Assembly: GCF_000237925.1 (NCBI RefSeq)
Contig: NC_031495.1
Span: 7,417,852-7,481,851 of the forward strand
DNA: 64,000 nucleotides
Reading direction: 5' to 3'
Source of the DNA: Schistosoma mansoni
Lineage: Eukaryota > Platyhelminthes > Trematoda > Strigeidida > Schistosomatidae
In this document: positions 60,201 to 64,000 of the stretch, piece by piece
How positions within the stretch are numbered: the stretch's first letter is position 1
Layout: each line of letters starts with the position of its first letter
Program-made: the position numbers and the translations under genes
The notes under the pieces: generated by a model
Told to the model about the DNA's origin: nothing
The model's input: only the letters and a program-made list of their open reading frames with translations
The model's database searches: none

Positions 60201-63200
60201 TATTTCCTCATCAAGGGTAAACCTTAGGGCCTTTAGATTCTGTAGAGAGCTATTAACAATTAGGTAAGTGAACTAGTATTGAATAGTTAACATTTTTACT
60301 TCATTCAATTAAGGATATTATATGACCAGCCTACAGTGGTATCCTTGGTTCATGTTTCAGACCTGACTTGTATAAACTCTATTAGTCACGACTCTTTATT
60401 AGAACGCTTCGCCGGTCAACTAATAAGCATGTGGTTAGCATGAATATAAATGATTTTGAAGGAGTGTAGACTGGATTTCGATCATTGATTGAATCATGGA
60501 ATTTCACTGCTGAGGAGATCTGACTGAAGCAAAACAACTATCGATTACTGACTGACTTTTAGTTATTTCTGTATTTACAGTCAGGAACTTTTACAGAAAG
60601 AAAGGAATTTTAGTTCTGTATCTGTAAAATACTCTTTATGTTAGTCAATATATAAAAAAAAACGGAAAACAATAAGAGTAACATGGTAGAATGAACTAAC
60701 ATTCTATATCACAATCTTTTATGTTATTAAGAGCTTGCTTACATTTATAAAAAATATACTATGATTTGATACAACAGTTTGATATAATTTAGTTAAAATG
60801 AATATACGATAAGATAACAAAAAAAGGTTTTAAGAGAATGAATAATGCACAAAATATGATTTCAAACATAATAATTAAGTTACTGGCTGCATGAGGTATT
60901 TCCTGGAGTTGTAATGAGGAGCAGTAACCAGTGAAGTTCAACCACGTCTGTTAGAAGGTATCAGCTCACTGACGACATTGGTGAATGGTTGCTCAATTTC
61001 GTGGATCGGTTGAAGTTAGACATTAAAACCGTTGGATGCTGGTTAAGCGCTCGCGTGCGAGACTGTTAGGTCCTGGTTTTGAATGTCGCGAGGCGAGATC
61101 GTGGATGTGCACTGCTAAGGAGTCCCACAATAGGACGAAACGGCCGTCCATCGCTCCCATGTTTTCCATGGTGTTCTAGCTTCAATTGATTCATGATTTC
61201 TACTATACATAATAATTAAGTGTTAATAACTTCAAAATACCACCAATCTATCAATAACTAGCTTCATAACTGCTTAGTATTACGTAACTAAATAAGTTAT
61301 GTTGTTGAGCGATTCTTCTAAGAATTATTCTTATTCTTTAAATAATTCCTCATAGATTTCTCAATCTTCAAGAACTCAAGATGAAGAGACATATATATAT
61401 TTGCTGTCGAAATTTGGAATTACCTAATTTTCAAGATTATTACCTCACGAGTGCATAATAAATTCGTTTGGATATCTGAATTGTTATAAGACTTCACAAT
61501 AATTGCTAACTGATTTTTTATTGCATTAGATGGACTTAGGATTAGAGCATTGTTCAAGGAAACTTGAAGTATACAACATTTGTAACCTGCAAGACAAGTT
61601 CATTAACCATGGCTTCTAGGCATTTGATTTTTTGAAAATTTGAAGTTGTTTTCAGCTGATAATTAATAATAATTGACAATTTGAAAATATTAATTGTCTG
61701 GCTTTGGTCAGAATTACCGCGGAGACCAAATGTATAGTATTTATTCTTTCAGAGTTTTATTGAGTTCTACCAACTGGATAGTTGATTTGTGGAGATTTCT
61801 TTATCATTCAGAATAACATCATCATTGATTACCTGATATTGATATGAGTTCAGTTATCCTACGAGTAATAAGTTAGTTTATTCAGGTAACGTGGCCGGAT
61901 ACCATTAGCAAACAATCTTTTATGGGAGAGGACAAACCAGCTTACAATTGAAGAGGAAATTTGGAAAAGACGTTGGAAGTGGATCGGAAATACATTAAGA
62001 AAATCACCAAACTGTATCACGAGGCAAGCCCTAATTTGGAATCCTGAAGGGAAGCGGAAAAGAGGAAGGTCAAAGAACACATTACGCCAGGAAATCAAAT
62101 AAGATATGAAAAGGATGAATGTTAACTGGAAAGAACTGGAAAATATTTCCCAGGATAGGGTTAGATGGAGAATACTGTGGGGTGACCTATGCTCCTCCAC
62201 GAGGGGAAGCAGGCATAAGTAACCAAGTAACTTTGTTTGTAATTCGCTATCATAGTACGTTTCCAACAATAAAATGATCACTGTTCAATAGAACAGGACA
62301 GTCAATTAAATACACAACCAAATGACAACATTGAGACGTACTATATCATTGAATTACAAATCAGGTTACCTGAATAAATTAAATTATTACTCATAGAATA
62401 ACTGAACTCATTTTCACATCAAATAAGGATTAACGATGTTATTTAGAAATCTCCACAAATCAATCCTCTACATGACAAAACTCAATAACTTTGAAAGGAT
62501 CCATCTTAGCTGTAAATTTTCTTCATCATTTAATACTATCCATTCATTTGACAATATCGTGGATGCGCACTGTTGAGGAGTCCCATAATAGGACAAAACG
62601 GCCGTCCAGTGCTACCAGGTTTTCCATGGTGTTCTAGCATCAATTGCCTCATGATTTCAACTATGAAAAAAAAGTTAATTTATCAATTTGGAACCCAAAC
62701 TGTCTAGTCTTATTATTTTAATATTCTATTCATTCTAATCAATATTTTTCAAGGAGAAAAAAAATTTCCAATTTTTTTGGAATTGTCTTAGTGATAAACC
62801 ACTTTTTAAAAAAAAATAGTCTCCATATCAATATCATATGATGATGTTTTCATTAAATTTCTTTATTAGATCATATTACGTTGATAGATAGTTCTAAACG
62901 AAGCAGGTCAGATGAAACTATACCAAACAAAAACGAAGGTAAATATGTATATACATAGTAACTAAATGAAAAACAATGTTTTTTTTCTGTGTAAATTTTA
63001 TTTACATTTTCTTGTATATATCGTCTGTCTACATTTTTTATATCAATTTTTTTCTGGAAAAAAAACCCGCCAAAAATCAAGCGGAAATTCAAAATAATGT
63101 TATTATAATCTATAATTATTCTCATATTCGCAAGCATGAGTCAATTGAAGCTAGACCACCGAGGAAAACCTGAATGGCTGTTTCGTTCTATTGTGGGACT

Positions 63201-64000
63201 CCTCAACAGTGCGCATCCGCTTTCTACAATAGAACGAAACGGCCGTCCAGTGCTTCCAGGTTTTCTTCGGTGGTCTAGCTTCAATTGACTAACGCTTGCA
63301 ACTATGAAAATACTGAAATCTTCACAAAACCCCTTCTGATTATAATTATTCAATATTCTATTGCGTTATACAATTGTATCTTTGACTAAAAAGAAGGGTA
63401 ACTCAGTCTAAAAAAATTTATCACATATCATATATGTTTATTATTCTCATAATTGTTTTAAAAACAAATATGAGATTAATAAATCTTTTAATAGATGAAT
63501 GTTGTAATGGTAATCAAGGTTAGCATATTAGATTGTCTGAAGAGAGTGCCAAATTTTTTTGTGTGCATTTGCACTAAAAAGAAAACCTGGATAGTAACAA
63601 AGTAATTCATCTCAACAAGTCTTAAATTCTCTTCTCGTTATGTTTACCATGAAATAATAGAAAGGTTGTACAAGAGAAATTCTTCTTTACAAAGGTTTCA
63701 TTTTATTGAAATCATGAATCGATCGATGTTGGACTACCATTATAAACGTGGGAGTACTACACGTTCGTTCGATTGTAGTATGGAGCTCCACACAGAAGCG
63801 TACTCATGATCAAACAGGCAGGGCTTGAACCCAGAACACTTCGTTTCGCTCCAGAACGCTTAATATCTAGACCACTGATTCGTGAGACGATTGTGTTAAT
63901 ATCTAGTTATAGCCACAACCCTATACTGATTATTATCATGTGGTCACTGGTGACTAGCTTTGAGAAGGAATTCTCTTAACTAGTAGAGTTCATTTTAGTC
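39204..64000 (+). CDS. VAL6: VAL gene 2: VAL6-like group 2 venom allergen-like protein with micro-exon tail, partial at right edge
   Basis: CAP/SCP-domain protein without signal peptide, followed by a tail built from small exons. Exons: 39,204-39,250, 43,808-43,980, 47,277-47,351, 51,281-51,448 (SCP domain, residues 1-154), then 53,047-53,109, 59,554-59,604, 59,811-59,861, 62,870-62,938 and 63,495-63,518 (residues 155-240), continuing beyond the window. All four cavity residues are present: His51, Glu59 (YGENLA), Glu84 (WYDEI) and His100 (GHFTQLIW). The tail is rich in charged and polar residues and probably unfolded. From the exon 2 end on, all junctions are phase 1, so tail exons can be skipped freely. 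SmVAL6 of S. mansoni is known for a long C-terminal extension with micro-exons; the symbol rests on that and on the tandem partner, not on a database match. Confidence 0.85.
39321..39532 (+). repeat. family B SINE, 5'-truncated
   Basis: Starts with an inverted 20-bp 3' end (AGAAGGGGGTTTTGTGGA), then head GCCGGCTCAGCTGTC, B box GGGTTGGAATCTCG and hammerhead module (core C changed to U) at about 39,428-39,482. Sits 70 bp into intron 1 of gene 2. Confidence 0.8.
39533..40019. other. no recognisable feature
   Basis: AT-rich intronic sequence. Confidence 0.4.
40020..40115 (+). repeat. family A (Sm-alpha) hammerhead-end remnant
   Basis: CACTCAACTGATGAGTTCTG, GGGATGAAATGCG and TTATTCCACTGTTAGCC retain the order of the ribozyme module with altered stems. 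Confidence 0.55.
40214..40747 (-). mobile_element. RTE-type LINE (SR2-like), 5'-truncated insertion with target duplication
   Basis: 534 bp, minus strand, flanked by a perfect 14-bp duplication CTTCGATCTCATAT at 40,200-40,213 and 40,748-40,761. The 3' end carries (GTAA)n. It encodes the C-terminal end of the LINE reverse transcriptase ORF, e.g. [20 protein letters not shown] and [18 protein letters not shown] in 40,535-40,700, with later frame damage. A recent-looking 5'-truncated copy. Confidence 0.9.
41018..41568. repeat. family B SINE, long fold-back copy
   Basis: Minus-strand unit from 41,018 (GGGGTTTTTGTGGG) with head near 41,225-41,245 and the upstream modules to 41,405. It then switches to plus strand at GGTGGTTAATATCC with B box GGGTTCGAATATCGCG and a 3' end to 41,568. 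The two hammerhead modules both have altered cores. Confidence 0.8.
41569..42589. other. no recognisable feature
   Basis: AT-rich intronic sequence. An open frame at 42,345-42,620 (-) has no motif. Confidence 0.4.
42590..42880 (+). repeat. family B SINE, old copy
   Basis: Head TGACTTCGTGGTTTAGAGG, box CCCGGCTCCCGGTTGG and ACTGTTGAGAAGCCCC module; resembles the older subtype at 10.3 kb. Confidence 0.6.
43163..43482 (+). mobile_element. RTE-type LINE 5'-end-only insertion with target duplication
   Basis: 320 bp flanked by a perfect 15-bp duplication TTATAGACATTATTA at 43,148-43,162 and 43,483-43,497. Starts ACTCCGCCTGTAGCTCC (LINE 5' end) and runs into the start of the endonuclease domain ([20 protein letters not shown], 43,410-43,470), then stops with a few A. 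The whole reverse transcriptase and 3' end are missing, the opposite of ordinary 5' truncation. Confidence 0.8.
43808..43980 (+). CDS. VAL6: VAL gene 2 exon 2
   Basis: 173 nt after acceptor ATACATTCAG, donor GTTGGT. Encodes [34 protein letters not shown] (His51) and EYGENLASA (Glu59). Nearly parallel to gene 1 exon 2. Confidence 0.93.
44028..44508. repeat. family A (Sm-alpha) compound copy
   Basis: A short minus-strand start (44,028-44,090) joins a plus-strand tail; then a nearly full plus-strand unit with head GGACTCAGTAGTTGAGTGG, B box GGGTTCGAGTTCC, hammerhead module at 44,297-44,350 (core C is A; AAA insert at the cleavage junction 44,340-44,342), and a second tail to 44,508. Confidence 0.85.
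44640..44900 (-). repeat. family B SINE, old fold-back remnant
   Basis: TACTGTTTCATTCTAGTATGG and CTGTTGAGTAGTTTCATAC modules in opposite orientations; strongly diverged. Confidence 0.5.
44901..45417. other. no recognisable feature
   Basis: AT-rich intronic sequence. Confidence 0.4.
45418..45614 (-). repeat. family B SINE, short copy with clean hammerhead
   Basis: 3' end and hammerhead module on the minus strand up to the B box (GATTCGAACTCAGGAC on +), then a 35-bp inverted 3' terminus CGCCACAAAACCCCTTCTGA. Both ends are the same terminus inverted. Confidence 0.85.
45502..45547 (-). ncRNA. hammerhead ribozyme, family B type, all core bases present
   Basis: On the minus strand: stem I TCACTG...CAGTGC (5 of 6 pairs), core CTGAGGA (45,535-45,541), stem II GTCC/GGAC around CATAATA, GAAA (45,516-45,519), short stem III, GTC cleavage triplet (45,508-45,510). 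Same fold as the Sm-alpha ribozyme but different stem I and III sequence. Most other family B copies have lost a core base. Confidence 0.8.
45675..46565 (+). mobile_element. Penelope-like element PLE-1, 3' part with inverted 5' cap
   Basis: 45,790-45,960 encodes a GIY-YIG endonuclease end (VPKKLRLRG, then [20 protein letters not shown], like [19 protein letters not shown] at 48.6 kb), followed by about 600 bp of 3' UTR to 46,565. The first about 110 bp (45,690-45,800) is the inverted copy of the 3' terminus, so both ends read alike outward. Lies in intron 2 of gene 2. Confidence 0.75.
46669..47022. repeat. family A (Sm-alpha) fold-back copy
   Basis: Minus-strand unit with hammerhead (46,696-46,750, core C changed, TTT insert at 46,703-46,705), tRNA-like head and tail start; at 46,902 it switches to a plus-strand tail, ending ATACTAAATGAATTTA. 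ATTTAGTATTG / CAATACTAAAT mark the palindrome. Confidence 0.8.
47277..47351 (+). CDS. VAL6: VAL gene 2 exon 3
   Basis: 75 nt between TGCCTTATAG and GTAAGA; phase 1 on both sides. Encodes [20 protein letters not shown] and QSQS; Glu84 of WYDEI is the third cavity residue. The corresponding exon of gene 1 is not visible. Confidence 0.93.
47410..47740 (+). repeat. family B SINE, old copy
   Basis: CAAGTGCTCACTAATAACTA, TTCTAGTGAGAGGTCATG and head GATGCCAGTTCAGCG modules in family B order; the 3' part is replaced by unrelated sequence (GGGACTAGCTGTCAGTC). Confidence 0.55.
48370..49077 (-). CDS. PLE-1b C-terminal ORF with GIY-YIG endonuclease
   Basis: 235 codons open. The GIY-YIG domain shows [19 protein letters not shown] followed by R.NEHVPRWL, then [20 protein letters not shown], as in Penelope-like elements, where it cuts the target during insertion. 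The N-terminal reverse transcriptase lies upstream and is cut off by the arm junction. The frame is intact over its length, which suggests a fairly recent insertion. Confidence 0.8.
   Translation of the reverse strand: MQYKRGLVKCLFKRTRRICTSDMVEKEEKLLTDTLIANGYPLKFINRCKSQLMPRPLIYSVPKKKVYINLPYRGESNSIVLRQRLKAAIENTYYAAQLVVIEKSKAMIHNRPKQCTNDYVTSHCIYQFTCLCGHTYIGRSNRTMQSRVNEHVPRWLQNQCVSNDPINVGGRKPCSSIAKHIIETGHKININTAFRMLYRNCQGRILKFIEALAIRKFKPPLCVQKQFVVTLNLPW
49259..49560. other. assembly gap (302 N) within PLE-1b right arm
   Basis: Sequence on both sides belongs to the plus-strand GIY-YIG arm (TACATGTTTGTGCGGACA before, TTTATTGAAGCCTTAGC after). Confidence 0.95.
50131..50574. other. no recognisable feature
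   Basis: AT-rich intronic sequence. Confidence 0.4.
50575..50845 (+). repeat. R3 dispersed repeat copy
   Basis: GTGTATTTGAATACAACATTG through CTGTCAACATCAGTAGCACA. A partial reversed copy follows at 51,010-51,090 (GGATATAAGTAGTATGTAAC). Confidence 0.7.
51281..51448 (+). CDS. VAL6: VAL gene 2 exon 4
   Basis: 168 nt from acceptor ATTAATGTCAG to donor GTAAGT, phase 1 both sides. Encodes [16 protein letters not shown] (His100), [13 protein letters not shown] and [14 protein letters not shown]. Closes the SCP domain. Confidence 0.94.
51449..52304. other. no recognisable feature
   Basis: AT-rich intronic sequence. Confidence 0.4.
52304..52324. repeat. poly-C tract
   Basis: About twenty consecutive C, broken by one G and one T, in an AT-rich intron. 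On the minus strand this is a G-run able to form a quadruplex. Confidence 0.9.
52668..52905. repeat. family B SINE, fold-back copy
   Basis: Left arm to 52,805 minus strand, right arm from 52,808 plus strand, both carrying the hammerhead module with altered core. Ends GAGAGGGGTTTTGTGC and ATGAGATCAACTATTA. Confidence 0.75.
53047..53109 (+). CDS. VAL6: VAL gene 2 tail exon 5 (63 nt)
   Basis: Acceptor TACTTATTACAG, donor GTAGAT, phase 1 both sides (2 + 60 + 1). Encodes [21 protein letters not shown]. Basic and polar. The reading frame follows directly from exon 4. Confidence 0.85.
53200..53720 (-). mobile_element. possible LTR-like fossil, low confidence
   Basis: Less AT-rich block with a TATA-like CTGTATAAATATG and an AATAAA read on the minus strand; no second copy in the window and no coding part. 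If an LTR, a solo remnant. Confidence 0.25.
54137..55665 (+). mobile_element. Penelope-like element PLE-1c, with 400-bp inverted left end
   Basis: 54,137-54,570 is the reverse complement of 55,165-55,665 (3' UTR and terminus). Between them, 54,650-54,950 encodes a GIY-YIG end ([38 protein letters not shown]), interrupted in places. Same family as 45.7 kb and related to 48.1 kb. Lies in intron 5 of gene 2. Confidence 0.8.
54958..55157. other. assembly gap (200 N) within PLE-1c
   Basis: The sides are the end of the coding part and the 3' UTR of the same element. Confidence 0.95.
55812..55970 (-). repeat. family A (Sm-alpha) copy
   Basis: Hammerhead module (55,840-55,895) with perfect stems I-III and no junction insert, but one core G is A (CTGACAA). 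The tRNA-like B box follows, then an abrupt jump to the tail AACAAGCAATACTAAATG. Confidence 0.8.
55971..56304. other. no recognisable feature
   Basis: AT-rich intronic sequence. Confidence 0.4.
56305..56398 (+). repeat. family B SINE fragment interrupted by PLE-2
   Basis: TAAGTCAGACATTAATATTC and head CCAGCTCAGTGGTCTAAAG, cut in the B-box region where PLE-2 begins. Confidence 0.6.
57561..58031 (+). pseudogene. PLE-2 reverse transcriptase core fragment
   Basis: 156 codons open: VSFDVTLLF (motif A), [15 protein letters not shown] (motif B), YVDDTFVIF (motif C with the catalytic DD) and [13 protein letters not shown] (motif D/E area). This is the best preserved part of the element; the frame is lost on both sides. 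Confidence 0.85.
58404..58778 (+). pseudogene. PLE-2 GIY-YIG endonuclease fragment
   Basis: 124 codons: [18 protein letters not shown] is a GIY-YIG start in which the usual paired-Cys spacing is reduced, then [13 protein letters not shown] and [20 protein letters not shown]. Ends [14 protein letters not shown] before the 3' region. Confidence 0.75.
59060..59258 (+). repeat. family B SINE, 5'-truncated
   Basis: Starts at the head (GCCGGCTCAGTGGTCTAGTGG), B box GGGTTCGAATCTCGCGAGGCG (a textbook match), hammerhead module degraded, and a 3' end. Directly follows PLE-2. Confidence 0.85.
59424..59450 (+). CDS. candidate 27-nt micro-exon, unproven
   Basis: Acceptor TTGCTTGACCCAG, donor GTAGGT, entry with two bases and exit phase 1, so it would fit between exons 5 and 6 in frame (V-VNKYIWLI). 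The encoded stretch is hydrophobic, unlike the other tail exons, so chance is likely. Confidence 0.2.
59554..59604 (+). CDS. VAL6: VAL gene 2 tail exon 6 (51 nt)
   Basis: Acceptor TTATCAGTAAAG, donor [23 protein letters not shown], phase 1 both sides. The nearby CAG at 59,548 would shift the frame, so the AAAG site is preferred. Confidence 0.7.
59642..59720 (-). mobile_element. RTE-type LINE 3' fragment inside a (TA)n repeat
   Basis: 79-bp LINE 3' end (GTGGAGGAGCATAGGCCGCC on +) with TA repeats on both sides (59,621-59,641 and 59,722-59,732), in the 206-bp intron between two micro-exons. The TA copies may be the target duplication. Confidence 0.85.
59811..59861 (+). CDS. VAL6: VAL gene 2 tail exon 7 (51 nt)
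   Basis: Acceptor GAATATTTTCAG, donor [23 protein letters not shown], phase 1 both sides. Acidic and basic residues alternate. Confidence 0.88.
59862..60889. other. intron, mostly unrecognised
   Basis: AT-rich. About 60,470-60,545 has CACTGCTGAGGAGATC and AAGCAAAACAACTATCG, perhaps an ancient family B remnant. Confidence 0.4.
60890..61208 (+). repeat. family B SINE, nearly complete with internal deletion
   Basis: Upstream modules GGTATTTCCTGGAGTTG and CAGTAACCAGTGAAGTTC, then a shortened head (GATGCTGGTTAAGCGC, part of the A box missing), B box, hammerhead module (UGA of the core changed to UAA) and 3' end. Confidence 0.85.
61209..61880. other. no recognisable feature
   Basis: AT-rich intronic sequence. 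Confidence 0.4.
61881..62232 (+). mobile_element. RTE-type LINE 3' fragment
   Basis: Plus-strand reverse transcriptase ORF end: [20 protein letters not shown] (about 61,962), [23 protein letters not shown] stretch, then [19 protein letters not shown] and CSSTRGEAGI, tail CATAAGTAACCAAGTAAC. One frame break near 62,100. Confidence 0.85.
62555..62670 (+). repeat. family B SINE 3' fragment
   Basis: Starts just before the hammerhead module (GATGCGCACTGTTGAGGAG) and runs to GATTTCAACTATG. Ribozyme core altered at two places. Confidence 0.8.
62870..62938 (+). CDS. VAL6: VAL gene 2 tail exon 8 (69 nt)
   Basis: Acceptor TTTCTTTATTAG, donor [28 protein letters not shown], phase 1 both sides. The SSKRSRSDE stretch is a possible phosphorylation-rich or basic patch. 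Confidence 0.88.
63133..63345. repeat. family B SINE, fold-back copy
   Basis: Arms 63,133-63,220 and 63,222-63,305 are reverse complements (GCATGAGTCAATTGAAGC / GCTTCAATTGACTAACGC) with the ribozyme core lost at the turn. Confidence 0.85.
63495..63518 (+). CDS. VAL6: VAL gene 2 tail exon 9 (24-nt micro-exon)
   Basis: Acceptor CTTTTAATAG, donor GTTAGC (weaker). D-ECCNGNQ, phase 1 both sides. Two adjacent cysteines, the only ones in the visible tail. The gene continues beyond the window. Confidence 0.7.
63705..64000 (-). repeat. family B SINE, older subtype, cut by window edge
   Basis: 3' end ATTGAAATCATGAATCGATCG, hammerhead remnant, box GCTTGAACCCAGAACAC and head ACCACTGATTCGTG on the minus strand. 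Confidence 0.65.

Noticed and set aside
60580-60625. possible VAL gene 2 micro-exon after a good acceptor TTTCTGTATTTACAG at 60,580
   Set aside because: The available donors leave in phase 2, which would break the frame with exon 8.

Overview
The window looks like nuclear DNA from a blood fluke of the genus Schistosoma, most likely S. mansoni or a close relative. Four things point there: dispersed copies of the Sm-alpha SINE with its embedded hammerhead ribozyme; Penelope-like, RTE-type (SR2-like) and Merlin elements of the kind known in schistosomes; AT-rich DNA with tiny exons in very long introns; and two venom allergen-like (VAL, SCP/TAPS) genes with the schistosome habit of symmetric micro-exons. 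A piece of pUC/M13 polylinker at 13,821-13,844 suggests a Sanger-clone assembly. There are four N gaps: 8,379-8,578, 26,365-26,564, 49,259-49,560 and 54,958-55,157.

Host genes. Two group 2 (no signal peptide, GLIPR2/GAPR-1-like) VAL genes lie head to tail on the + strand. Gene 1 has exons at 6,937-6,983, 25,220-25,392, 30,415-30,582 and 31,920-31,966; the 75-nt third exon is not visible and probably lies in the 26.4-26.6 kb gap. Gene 2 has exons at 39,204-39,250, 43,808-43,980, 47,277-47,351 and 51,281-51,448, followed by a tail of small exons (63, 51, 51, 69 and 24 nt) at 53,047, 59,554, 59,811, 62,870 and 63,495 that runs off the right edge. The SCP exons of the two genes have identical lengths (47, 173, [75], 168 nt) and phases, so they are tandem duplicates. 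Gene 2 fits VAL6, a VAL with a long micro-exon-encoded C-terminus. Every junction after the second is phase 1, so each tail exon can be skipped without a frameshift.

Everything else is mostly mobile DNA. Family A is the Sm-alpha SINE (339-bp unit, tRNA-like promoter, hammerhead). Family B is a second tRNA-like SINE family (about 390-bp unit) that carries its own hammerhead with a different stem I. R3 is an unclassified repeat of about 290 bp, often in inverted pairs. Families A and B often occur as fold-back copies. A RTE-type LINE is present as 3' fragments (9.0, 20.0, 40.2, 59.6 and 61.9 kb) and as two 5'-end-only fragments (23.8 and 43.2 kb). Penelope-like elements cluster in gene 2 introns (45.7, 48.1, 54.1 and 56.4 kb), with one more fragment at 17.5 kb. 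A Merlin DNA transposon lies at 618-1,266. LTR-element fossils are solo LTRs at 28.9 and 38.3 kb, more diverged LTRs at 15.0 and 20.2 kb, and a gypsy-type fragment at 2.0-3.1 kb.

Layout: 0-6.9 kb, repeats and Merlin; 6.9-32.0 kb, VAL gene 1, mostly intron; 32.1-39.2 kb, intergenic with SINEs and a solo LTR; 39.2-64.0 kb, VAL6-like gene 2 with repeat-filled introns. I found no tRNA, rRNA or CRISPR. Boundaries of diverged repeats are approximate, read by eye.
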